Below, one piece after another: positions 14,748-21,530 of a stretch of 33,945 nt of DNA (positions are counted from its first letter, which is position 1; every line of letters begins with the position of its first letter). A model generated the notes under the pieces. That model was not told the origin of the DNA and ran no database searches. It was given only the letters and a program-made list of their open reading frames with translations. Origin of the DNA: a virus; the IMG/VR virus record IMGVR_UViG_3300045960_000027, positions 1 to 33,945 of that record; one strand, given 5' to 3'. A program made the translations under genes and the position numbers.

Positions 14748-14805
14748 GCTCTCACTGAGAGTCGAACTCAGCCACCAACATGTTGGGCGGATACCTATTG
14801 AGAGC
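14748..14805 (-). tRNA. tRNA-like element or degenerate tRNA lacking a normal D arm
   Basis: On the minus strand GCTCTCA and TGAGAGC form a perfect 7-bp acceptor-like stem. CTGAG-TTCGACT-CTCAG is a perfect T arm with the TTCGA loop. Only 27 nt separate the acceptor 5' strand from the T arm, too few for normal D, anticodon and variable regions. CCGCC/GGTGG can form an anticodon-like stem with a nine-nt loop centred on CAT. The 3' end is ACGA, not CCA. It is either a tRNA remnant or a tRNA mimic. Its acceptor and T arm resemble those of the tRNA at 10909-10984. Confidence 0.5.
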
Positions 14806-14872
14806 GCACGGAGGGCACGGGCGTTCTATAGCAACCATACCCCCCGGCGTTTATTCAATTGTGATTGCCAAT

Positions 14873-15109
14873 TCAGTCTTCGGCGAGTATCTCATGTTGT
14901 TTTGACTTATCCAATCTAGAAGCCAATAAGGTGAATGCCATGGTTTCCGCCAGTGTGATGTCTCGTCGCATCTGTGTCAGTAGACGAATGTGATCACTAA
15001 TGACCATGTACTCATTGGCCAACGCATAGTCAAATTTCCCAGTTGGTATCATATGCGACCCTGCATCCATCAGATTCGTTATCGTCATTTCTATGACATT
15101 CGGTGCCAC
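14873..15109 (-). CDS. Hypothetical protein, 78 residues, end of small-ORF cassette
   Basis: Leftward ORF overlapping the end of the AP..YW gene at 15030-15344. It is largely helical (NEYMVISDHIRLLTQMRR). No clear ribosome-binding site; ATG 15088 (MTITNLMDAG) is an alternative start. It lacks the AP..YW motif of its neighbours. Its first bases correspond to the conserved 3' end (CHRNDDN-coding) region of the neighbours, suggesting it arose from or beside a duplication junction. Confidence 0.5.
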   Translation of the reverse strand: MAPNVIEMTITNLMDAGSHMIPTGKFDYALANEYMVISDHIRLLTQMRRDITLAETMAFTLLASRLDKSKQHEILAED

Positions 15110-15344
15110 AAGATATTATTGGACTCTGTTGACCTCCATGAGATTCGGCAATTATCTTGTACCGAGATTCGATAGACAAATCTGGAAATTGTCTGTCAAT
15201 GGCACTCACAGCGACAGTGGTAGCCAAGTCGATCAAATCGATCGAACATATATTCACACCGTCAAAAGCAGTCACTATTCTGTTGTATTCATGTGACCAG
15301 TAAGCCAATGGTGCCATATCAAGGGCTTCATCTAAACTCAGCAT
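15030..15344 (-). CDS. AP..YW family small protein, copy D
   Basis: 104 residues beginning LSLDEALDMAPLAYW, with EYNRIV, then DRQFPDL and CHRNDDN. It aligns with the gene at 15398-15676, and similarity is visible in the DNA around both 3' ends. Compared with that copy the FYYYLC segment is replaced by IISCGTEC and the C-terminus is longer, so an indel has changed the end. AGAAGGA precedes the ATG. Function unknown. Confidence 0.6.
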   Translation of the reverse strand: MLSLDEALDMAPLAYWSHEYNRIVTAFDGVNICSIDLIDLATTVAVSAIDRQFPDLSIESRYKIIAESHGGQQSPIISCGTECHRNDDNESDGCRVAYDTNWEI

Positions 15345-15397
15345 CGAATCCTTCTTCAGTCATCATATGACTCTATCATTTTCTGTAATCAGCTAAA

Positions 15398-15676
15398 TCA
15401 GTTATCATCATTTCTGTGGCACAAGTAGTAGTAGAACGCATTTGGATACTGCTGGCTTCTATGAAAAGCGACAAACAAATCTGGAAACTGTCTGACAGTG
15501 GCGTTCTCAGCGGCAACAATGGCCGCTCTAATCAAGTCATATGGATTCATATCAAAATCGGCTATCAAACCGTCGCATTCCACCATTCTATATGGTGTAC
15601 CTACAAACCGATTGTATTCGTATAACCAGTAGGTTTGCGGTGCCTCATCAAGCGCCTCATTCAAACTCAGCAACAT
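15398..15676 (-). CDS. AP..YW family small protein, copy C
   Basis: 92 residues from ATG 15676, chosen because AGGAAGGG lies about 4 nt upstream (the frame is open to 15703). It reads LSLNEALDEAPQTYW, EYNRFV, VRQFPDL, AFYYYLCHRNDDN. It shares all conserved positions with copy D and the AP..YW and RQFP motifs with copy A. Start and end overlap or abut neighbours, so the cassette looks like one operon. Confidence 0.65.
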   Translation of the reverse strand: MLLSLNEALDEAPQTYWLYEYNRFVGTPYRMVECDGLIADFDMNPYDLIRAAIVAAENATVRQFPDLFVAFHRSQQYPNAFYYYLCHRNDDN

Positions 15677-15917
15677 TGAGCCCTTCCTCATAGGCGAACA
15701 CAAGAAAATTATAGAAGCTCGAACCTCCCGCGAAACTTGTTTTATATAAATTCCAGTGTTTAGTGTACTGTTGTCTGGTTAGCTCGTCCGCGATACCCTC
15801 TAGAAATTTTAAATTTCGTGCGAGGTTTGAGTATGGGCCATACCAAGTTTCCACTTGTTGGCGTGATCTAAGCCAATACTCAACGGGAGCGTAGTCAATC
15901 GCGGATTCAATTGGCAT
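15657..15917 (-). CDS. AP..YW family small protein, copy B (divergent)
   Basis: 86 residues from ATG 15917 (a TTG lies just before). It has AIDYAPVEYWLRSRQQVETWY at the N-terminus, TRQQYTKHW in place of RQFP, and SFYNFLVFAYEEG near the end. It is the most divergent of the four, but the N-terminal helix pattern and FY-x-FL ending are kept. It overlaps copy C by 20 bp. Confidence 0.6.
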   Translation of the reverse strand: MPIESAIDYAPVEYWLRSRQQVETWYGPYSNLARNLKFLEGIADELTRQQYTKHWNLYKTSFAGGSSFYNFLVFAYEEGLNVAEFE

Positions 15918-15921
15918 CAAG

Positions 15922-16245
15922 TCAATTCACCGTCAAGCACGTGTTTTGAACAAGCGTCTTATTACCAAGCACATATATTGCCACTTCAATATCACATACC
16001 GCACAGAGAAACTCGTAAAATGTATTAAATCTTGAATGTACGTCGTCTGAAAGGTATGCTTGGTCCAACATTGGGAATTGTCGTGCTGTCTGTAGATCTG
16101 CCACAGCAGCACAAGCGTACATTTCAGTTTGATACAAGGCGGTGTCATCGATGTTGGGCGTATACCATCTTTTTTTATGTTGAATCCGTGCTTGGTACCA
16201 ATACTCACTAGGCGCTTCAATGAGTGCCCTATCAAGTGTCATCAT
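15922..16245 (-). CDS. AP..YW family small protein, copy A
   Basis: 107 residues starting at the double ATG 16245/16242, preceded by GGAGG with ideal spacing (the frame is open to 16311 but that part lies in the structured leader). Motifs: ALIEAPSEYW, ARQFPMLDQAY, TFYEFLCAVCD. It is the first gene of the cassette and the only one with a strong ribosome-binding site and a dedicated leader, so it probably heads the operon. No known family is recognised. Confidence 0.65.
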   Translation of the reverse strand: MMTLDRALIEAPSEYWYQARIQHKKRWYTPNIDDTALYQTEMYACAAVADLQTARQFPMLDQAYLSDDVHSRFNTFYEFLCAVCDIEVAIYVLGNKTLVQNTCLTVN

Positions 16246-16275
16246 AGTAATACCTCCAATATTGGCCATACAAAC

Positions 16276-16360
16276 GATCATACGACAAGTGATCGAGTCA
16301 CTTTGAGGCAACCATGGATGGCAAGAAAGCCGATTTAATCCGTGGGACTGTCGTATGATC
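16276..16360 (-). promoter_or_regulatory. Three-way-junction leader in front of the AP..YW cassette
   Basis: GATCATACGACA (16276-16287) pairs perfectly over 12 bp with TGTCGTATGATC (16349-16360). Inside lies AGTGA-TCGAG-TCACT (16288-16302) and a second arm with GGAT/ATCC enclosing GGC-AAGAAA-GCC. It lies 31 bp upstream of the first cassette start codon. It may act as a riboswitch-like leader, attenuator, or protein-binding site. Confidence 0.5.
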
Positions 16361-16392
16361 TATTGTACATCCAATATTAAAAAATATAGATA

Positions 16393-16445
16393 TCGTCGTG
16401 GCCATTCCCGATAGCGATCATCAATCGCCTTGCCATTCACGACGA
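16393..16445 (-). terminator. Branched hairpin with T-rich flank
   Basis: TCGTCGTG (16393-16400) pairs with CACGACGA (16438-16445) and encloses GCGAT-CATCA-ATCGC (16414-16428). On the minus strand TATCTATATTTTTTAATA follows within a few nt. It may end leftward transcription from the region downstream of the holin. T-runs also exist on the other side, so it may work in both directions. Confidence 0.45.
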
Positions 16446-16478
16446 CTCTATTATGATTTTTTATGCTGTGTTAATTAG

Positions 16479-16611
16479 ATGTTTTTGGTATGTGGTAGAT
16501 GGTCCTAACCACTCCGGACATCACGCAGACAGCACTCCGATCACTCGGCGCGTACGCAACTATATATGTATATATAGAACACGTGGCATCTAATACACAT
16601 ACCAAAAACAT
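16479..16611. repeat. 16-bp perfect inverted repeat with nested AT palindrome
   Basis: ATGTTTTTGGTATGTG (16479-16494) is the exact reverse complement of 16596-16611, 101 bp apart. Between them lies an AT-only near-palindrome CTATATATGTATATATAG (about 16559-16576). A second overlapping pair ATTAGATG/CATCTAAT (16474-16481/16587-16594) reinforces the symmetry. The 75-codon frame here is probably not a gene. Candidate origin or regulatory cruciform. Confidence 0.55.
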
Positions 16612-16776
16612 ACGGTAGGTAATTGGTTCACCGATGGGACCACTCCCCACGGGCTCACGTATCCGAACATCGGGCGTTTGAACCGTTCCCCTGTTCAACT
16701 GCTGCGGTCGACACTACCCCGTGACATGGAAAGTCAATAGCTTTAGATAGTGTGTCCTGAGTCACATTTTTAAAGA

Positions 16777-16995
16777 TCATTCAGTGGTGCTAGTCACCTC
16801 CGGCAATCCCGCCAAAGATGTGAGCAGAGATATGACAGCCGCCAGAGAGGCCACAGAGACCGCGGTCGCCCAACTCACGTCGGTGACACCGATTCCAACC
16901 TGCTGTACGGCTAGCGTGGCCAGCAAGCTCTGTGCGAATGTCTTCACAGCGCGCACTGCCGCGGCGAGACACCACGTTTTCCAAGACGCTCGCAT
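16777..16995 (-). CDS. Holin, r1t-like
   Basis: A 72-residue membrane protein with the r1t-type holin pattern: short N-terminus with Trp, then RAVKTFAQSLLATLAVQQVG (first span) and a second span WATAVSVASLAAVISLLTSLAG, with acidic/polar C-terminus STTE. It would accumulate in the inner membrane and release the endolysin at the end of infection. AGGAG lies 8 nt upstream of the ATG. Oddly it is encoded on the minus strand, divergent from the endolysin gene rather than in tandem with it. Confidence 0.82.
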   Translation of the reverse strand: MRASWKTWCLAAAVRAVKTFAQSLLATLAVQQVGIGVTDVSWATAVSVASLAAVISLLTSLAGLPEVTSTTE

Positions 16996-17110
16996 AATTT
17001 GACTCCTAACATAAATTTTGTCTGACTTAACATACTTAGTGCGTTCACAGCATGCTCTGCTAGAGTCTCACGCGCACACCACGTTCGTGGTGACGATCGA
17101 GAGGGTTGGC
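16996..17110. promoter_or_regulatory. Divergent intergenic region between holin and endolysin operons
   Basis: 115 bp separate the holin start (minus) from the small ORF start (plus). It contains a TTGACT at about 16998, AT-rich stretches around TTAACATAC and TAACATAAATT, and a 7-bp palindromic hairpin CACCACG-TT-CGTGGTG (17077-17092). Both lysis promoters and shared control should lie here. The exact -35/-10 pairs are not clear. Confidence 0.4.
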
Positions 17111-17284
17111 ATGAACAAGGACGAGAATGAGAGTGCGATCGACGTTCAACAGGTGAGCGCGATTGAGTACATCACAGAGCCCGTGAACGGGGCTGGCTAC
17201 ACGCCAGGTGACCCCGATCAATCCGCCGTCGTTCAAGATCCTGACATGGTTATGGACATTAACACAACCACGGAGGTGAATTGA
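17111..17284 (+). CDS. Hypothetical protein, 57 residues, upstream of endolysin
   Basis: I place the start at ATG 17111 (MNKDENESAID), with GAGAGGG upstream; the frame could be read from 17018 but without a ribosome-binding site. The product is acidic and polar and has no membrane segment or signal peptide. Its TGA stop shares its last A with the ATG of the endolysin, so the two are translationally coupled. It might be a lysis accessory protein, but no motif shows it. Confidence 0.6.
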   Translation: MNKDENESAIDVQQVSAIEYITEPVNGAGYTPGDPDQSAVVQDPDMVMDINTTTEVN

Positions 17285-18057
17285 TGGGCACCGCGAAGGG
17301 TATGGTCGCGGCGATGGCCTCACTGATTGGCGTTGGAGAGGAGACGACCAATCATAATTTTTTGACCAGATGGTATGCCGACAGGATGGGCACGGCCTAT
17401 CGCGTCTGTCCGTGGTGTGATATCGCGGTTAGCTATGCCGCCGCGGCATCTGGTAATACAGACGCCACATGCGGCATGCACGCGTGGACTGTTGAGCACG
17501 CCAGAGCGTTCGACAGCGCTGGACTATGGAATTTCGGCAGTGCTGGTATCGGTGTCGGCGATATTGTGTTCTTCGATTGGACTGGTAAACAGGATATCGC
17601 TAAAATTGACCATGTTGGTGTGGTGGAATACATAACCACCAGTGGTTATATCGGAACCATTGAGGGCAACACCGATGACGTCTGTAAAAGGCGCTTACGC
17701 TCGCCATATTATATCGCCGGATATGGTCGCCCAGCCTATGACGGAACGTCGTCGATTACCAATGCATTGATTGTTGACGGTGAGTTTGGTCCATTGACCA
17801 TCAAGGCTTTACAAAGACAACTAAACGATGCGTTGTCGATTTCGCTAGATATTGACGGTGAGTTTGGTCCATTGACCAAAAAAGCTTTACAACGCCATTT
17901 GAACGCGAAATTACCCACTAATCTAATGGTCGATGGTATTATTGGATTTTGGACCACATGTGCGCTACAGCGTCACGTGGGTACGACTGTCGACAGTATT
18001 TGGGGCAAGCTCACCACAAAGGCGATTCAACGTCGTCTAAACGCGGTGTCATTCTAA
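17284..18057 (+). CDS. CHAP-domain endolysin with C-terminal peptidoglycan-binding repeats
   Basis: 257 residues. The N-terminal CHAP amidase/peptidase domain has catalytic Cys45 in VCPWCDIAVSYAA, His110 in KIDHVGVVEY and Glu127/Asn129 in TIEGN. The C-terminal 100 residues hold four tandem repeats of the DGEFGPLT-x-KALQR-x-LN type (about 162-182, 188-208, 213-232, 236-252), a PG_binding_1-like cell-wall anchor; the last two are degenerate. No signal peptide, so export depends on the holin. ATG 17284 is chosen because GGAGGTGA lies 7 nt upstream. This and the preceding small ORF are the only plus-strand genes. Confidence 0.88.
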   Translation: MGTAKGMVAAMASLIGVGEETTNHNFLTRWYADRMGTAYRVCPWCDIAVSYAAAASGNTDATCGMHAWTVEHARAFDSAGLWNFGSAGIGVGDIVFFDWTGKQDIAKIDHVGVVEYITTSGYIGTIEGNTDDVCKRRLRSPYYIAGYGRPAYDGTSSITNALIVDGEFGPLTIKALQRQLNDALSISLDIDGEFGPLTKKALQRHLNAKLPTNLMVDGIIGFWTTCALQRHVGTTVDSIWGKLTTKAIQRRLNAVSF

Positions 18058-18065
18058 ATTTTAAT

Positions 18066-18110
18066 CACAAATGTGGCCAGTAGATTTGATGTCTACTGGC
18101 CACATTTGTG
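18066..18110. terminator. Bidirectional terminator between endolysin and tail genes
   Basis: CACAAATGTGGCCAGTAGA (18066-18084) pairs perfectly over 19 bp with 18092-18110 around a 7-nt loop. It lies 8 bp after the endolysin stop and 18 bp beyond the stop of the convergent tail gene, the expected place for a shared terminator. Confidence 0.75.
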
Positions 18111-18128
18111 CATTGGTATAACTGACCA

Positions 18129-18731
18129 TCAGGTTTCGGTGGCCAATTTTCCAATTGAGGTCAGACTGATGGTAAATGGGTATACCGCTGCTGCGATGAA
18201 TTTGTTTACCGCCGCCCCCAATGTGCGGGTCGCTTTCAAAACTGGTGTGAAAGTGTCATCACCACCTGTTCCCGCTCCCGCCTCCCATAGAGTGCGCATA
18301 TTGACCCTAACCGCTCCGGCGGAAGTGTAAAGATATACGTAGGTCGACACAACTGATGCGGTACCATTCAGCAAGTCTAATTTGGCCTCATTGTCATTGC
18401 CGGCATACGGACCGTATGTTATGTTCACATCGACCCAATAACTTTGCGCCGCTGGAATGGTCATGGACGAACCCGTGAATATGGTTGTGATGGTGGTGAA
18501 TGTCGATCCTACGGGATCCGATGACGTATCTCGGTAATATCCCGCCATCTGTCCAGCACATAATTGCCACGACGCGCCATTCCAGAAAAAATATAGCTTG
18601 GTATCAGTTTGATATAGTGTGTCTCCGACCGTCTTGCCCGTCAACGCCACACGCGCGGCACTGTTGGCCACTATGTATGGTGTTTGACTATCCTCGGCTC
18701 TGATTATCTCGCCAGCATATTGACCACTCAT
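18129..18731 (-). CDS. Putative minor tail / tail-tip protein
   Basis: 200 residues. The N-terminal part (TPYIVANSAARVALTGKTVG, then DTLYQTDTKLYFFWNGASWQ) resembles short tail-spike collar repeats that mention a displayed value and a W-rich end. The rest is beta-rich with many Thr/Ser. It is the last gene of the tail operon, right after the large minor tail protein, where receptor-binding or fibre proteins usually lie. No catalytic motif. Receptor binding is inference. Confidence 0.6.
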   Translation of the reverse strand: MSGQYAGEIIRAEDSQTPYIVANSAARVALTGKTVGDTLYQTDTKLYFFWNGASWQLCAGQMAGYYRDTSSDPVGSTFTTITTIFTGSSMTIPAAQSYWVDVNITYGPYAGNDNEAKLDLLNGTASVVSTYVYLYTSAGAVRVNMRTLWEAGAGTGGDDTFTPVLKATRTLGAAVNKFIAAAVYPFTISLTSIGKLATET

Positions 18732-18746
18732 TTGACATGCTCCCGA

Positions 18747-21530
18747 TCATCTGGCATACACGCTTGGATGGGCCAATGACACACCACTGCCCGCGCTGTG
18801 GCTTTTCACAACCCCATTCACCGAGCGTGTCACGGTGAACGTTTGGGGTGATGTCGTGCCACTGACAGCGGTAACGGTGATGATCTCACCACCAATTTTA
18901 ATGTCAAATGGCAAGCTAGCGGCGTCATCCGTGGCACGCACCCACCTGTTCGTTGTGAATGTGGCATAAATCGTCGTATCGGTGGTGTTGATGGCACTGG
19001 AAAGTGTCGACAGCGCGGTATCATACCTAGAATTGCTGTTGTATATGCCAACATCCCAACCATTCGCCGGGGTACAATTCAATTTTATCGTCAATAGTTT
19101 GGCATTCAGTGTCTCTGTGTATCCCCTGATAATCAACTTGGCGTCGTCATTACCAACGAATTTGACTGGTAAATTTACTAATGTCAACACACGTGGCACA
19201 TCGGAACCCATTATCCCATTCAGCGTGACATCCGCCGAACGTATCTCTGATCTATGTAATTCCAGCGTCAGTGTTGGATACCTGACCTGATCAACCGTCC
19301 CCAAGCCAACCAACCAACTAGCCGCGTGTGCCAGTTGTGTATCTGAGTACACATTCCATGTATATTGCACATCGTACAATCCAACGCCATTCGGGTCATC
19401 ACCGGGATCATTGACATTCAATGACCCCGTTGTCTTCGTGTACACACTTGACGATCCCTTGTTTCTCGCCACAGTCACTCTATTAGCCGTGGCGAAATCA
19501 TCAACGGCGGGTTCCAATTTTCCAGATAATATCGCCTGTGAATAGTCAATGATCACACCTGTTTGACAACACAGCGCATCTCGTGTGGTGTATATCAAAC
19601 CAATCGAGACGCGTGAATCACATAATATTCCACCATCCACTGTCGCACAATCGCTAAGTACTCCCATGAACGTGGCGACAGGTTGTGGTCCCATGGCAGC
19701 CGTAGTGTCCAATGGACCGATTACCGTTAATGGAACACCCTTCTCAGAGCATAGGCGGGTTATTCGATCACCCGCGGTCTCATTTGGCCAACCTAACATG
19801 GCTTGATACATGTCAGGTTGGCCAACGGCGTCATACACGGCTATATGGCCTGTCGACATTGACGACATGTATGTGCTATCCGTTGACATCACCGTGACCT
19901 CGGTGATACCACCCTGATAGAACGTTCCGGTACCGGAACCTATCACCACGTCATCCACTATCACATCAGTGGATAATGATGTCGTGGTGATTTGTGTCGA
20001 CTCAATCCGAAAATGATGCCACTCTCCATCGGCATAGGCGGAGGCGGCATCAGCCACGGTGATGGTGATTTGGTCTGTATAGGTATCAGTCTCGATACCG
20101 TGCACGGTCACCTGATCGAGCACTCCCGATTGCCACAGGAACTGCACATACCATGAGCTATTGGTACCATACCAGATAATGGGTATCGGTGAGTTCATCA
20201 CTCCCGTTTGCAGTACCCCTCTGAATATGAAATCCAATGTCCATGTGTCATCACTGACCACATTCAATTTAGTGGTCAACGCCGGTAATGAACCTGTTAT
20301 GTCCTGTGCGAATTCTGGTAGATTGCTTGGTGCCCCATTGGGGCCCGTGATAGCACTCCAAGTGAATGCGGCATCAGAATTGAAACCAGGTTGCCCCGAT
20401 ACAGTCGACCCGCCAGAAGCAGCTGACGTTCCATCATCCAATGGCCAATACGCCAATGGATCCAATGACTCTATGAAGCGTGGCAACGCACCTTTCAATG
20501 GTTTGGCACCCTGTGTCAGGCGTCTAATGGATCCCGAGGCGGTCAGCTCCAACCACGCGTCATGTTCTGACTCATCCCACCGTGGCGGTAGATCGGAGAT
20601 CTCACCATAGAATCGTGCCTCATTGTCTATGGTGTAGCGTACGGCGATATTACGGCCCAATAGACCATAGTAAATACTATTTGGATTTCTATTGGACAAT
20701 AGACCATCAGCGTTATTCAATTGCAGTGTCAACTTGGTGGCGGACACTGTCGTCGCCTCATCCGCCGAGCCTCTTGTCACGGTGATTCCGGGATCATTTC
20801 TGACACGACTCGTGACATCTACCCAAGTGGAGTCTATATACAATTCCACTTGTTTATTCCACATGCCATCTGTGTCTATCAAAGTGGCTTCCTCCGCCAC
20901 TTCCAACGCTATCCAATTGTTTATCGTCCCCGTCGTTGGCGCCGTTGACGCTATGGTGACGGTTGACGCCACGGCGACAGCCGCGGTTAATTTGGCAAAC
21001 CAAACAGTCCATGTACCCGCCGCGTAGTCCACCCACGTATCTCCTGAATATGTAGTCGTGTTCGCCGCTGGAGTGGGCACGGCTTGCGCGCCGATATCGA
21101 AATTGACAAGCCAAACCTGAGATCCGTCATATTTGGTTGTGATGGCCTGACTCACCACGGCCACGACACTGGTGCCCTCAATCATGGTGGGCAATGGATT
21201 CGACAGTTTGGCACCAGTGAACACGATGACCTGAATGGCGCACACATTGTATCCCGTATCGAGCTGACCATATGTGACACTCATGGTCACGCTCTCTGGC
21301 ACCGTTGTCCAATAAACAAGTGTGTTGGAATTGGTGTCACGATAGGCCAATTGCCAACACACACCACGCGAGTCACTCATGGCGTGTGTTGGGATTGGAA
21401 CATTATAGTGATAGGTCCCAATCATTCCTATCAATAGGGCACCAGCGGGTGGAGTGAAATCGGCCGTGGTAACCGTATTGGCATTACTGGTCACCATATC
21501 CGGGCTAGACGCGTCAACGGCCAATGTCAT
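18747..21530 (-). CDS. Large minor tail protein (distal tail / baseplate-like, with LamG-type domain)
   Basis: 927 residues from ATG 21530, which overlaps the tape measure stop codon (TGATG). The order is an N-terminal beta-rich domain (1-210), a distal-tail-like segment with WVDVTSRVRNDPGITVTRG and NSIYYGLLGRNIAVRY (about 235-300), LAYWPLDDG opening a concanavalin/LamG-like domain (about 350-560), then a tail-hub-like region. The end carries GGEIITVTAVSG and TVTRSVNGVVKSHSAG, a short beta module common in actinophage tail proteins. It is likely part of the tail tip that contacts the cell. Similar modules occur in the connector at 26111-27175. Confidence 0.82.
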   Translation of the reverse strand: MTLAVDASSPDMVTSNANTVTTADFTPPAGALLIGMIGTYHYNVPIPTHAMSDSRGVCWQLAYRDTNSNTLVYWTTVPESVTMSVTYGQLDTGYNVCAIQVIVFTGAKLSNPLPTMIEGTSVVAVVSQAITTKYDGSQVWLVNFDIGAQAVPTPAANTTTYSGDTWVDYAAGTWTVWFAKLTAAVAVASTVTIASTAPTTGTINNWIALEVAEEATLIDTDGMWNKQVELYIDSTWVDVTSRVRNDPGITVTRGSADEATTVSATKLTLQLNNADGLLSNRNPNSIYYGLLGRNIAVRYTIDNEARFYGEISDLPPRWDESEHDAWLELTASGSIRRLTQGAKPLKGALPRFIESLDPLAYWPLDDGTSAASGGSTVSGQPGFNSDAAFTWSAITGPNGAPSNLPEFAQDITGSLPALTTKLNVVSDDTWTLDFIFRGVLQTGVMNSPIPIIWYGTNSSWYVQFLWQSGVLDQVTVHGIETDTYTDQITITVADAASAYADGEWHHFRIESTQITTTSLSTDVIVDDVVIGSGTGTFYQGGITEVTVMSTDSTYMSSMSTGHIAVYDAVGQPDMYQAMLGWPNETAGDRITRLCSEKGVPLTVIGPLDTTAAMGPQPVATFMGVLSDCATVDGGILCDSRVSIGLIYTTRDALCCQTGVIIDYSQAILSGKLEPAVDDFATANRVTVARNKGSSSVYTKTTGSLNVNDPGDDPNGVGLYDVQYTWNVYSDTQLAHAASWLVGLGTVDQVRYPTLTLELHRSEIRSADVTLNGIMGSDVPRVLTLVNLPVKFVGNDDAKLIIRGYTETLNAKLLTIKLNCTPANGWDVGIYNSNSRYDTALSTLSSAINTTDTTIYATFTTNRWVRATDDAASLPFDIKIGGEIITVTAVSGTTSPQTFTVTRSVNGVVKSHSAGSGVSLAHPSVYAR

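Noticed and set aside
16471-16698. 75-codon minus-strand ORF
   Set aside because: It spans the 16-bp inverted repeat and the AT palindrome, has no plausible start signal and no recognisable protein pattern.
16790-17002. Other frames over the holin region
   Set aside because: Only the minus-strand frame 16777-16995 has AGGAG, two membrane spans and the r1t-like pattern.
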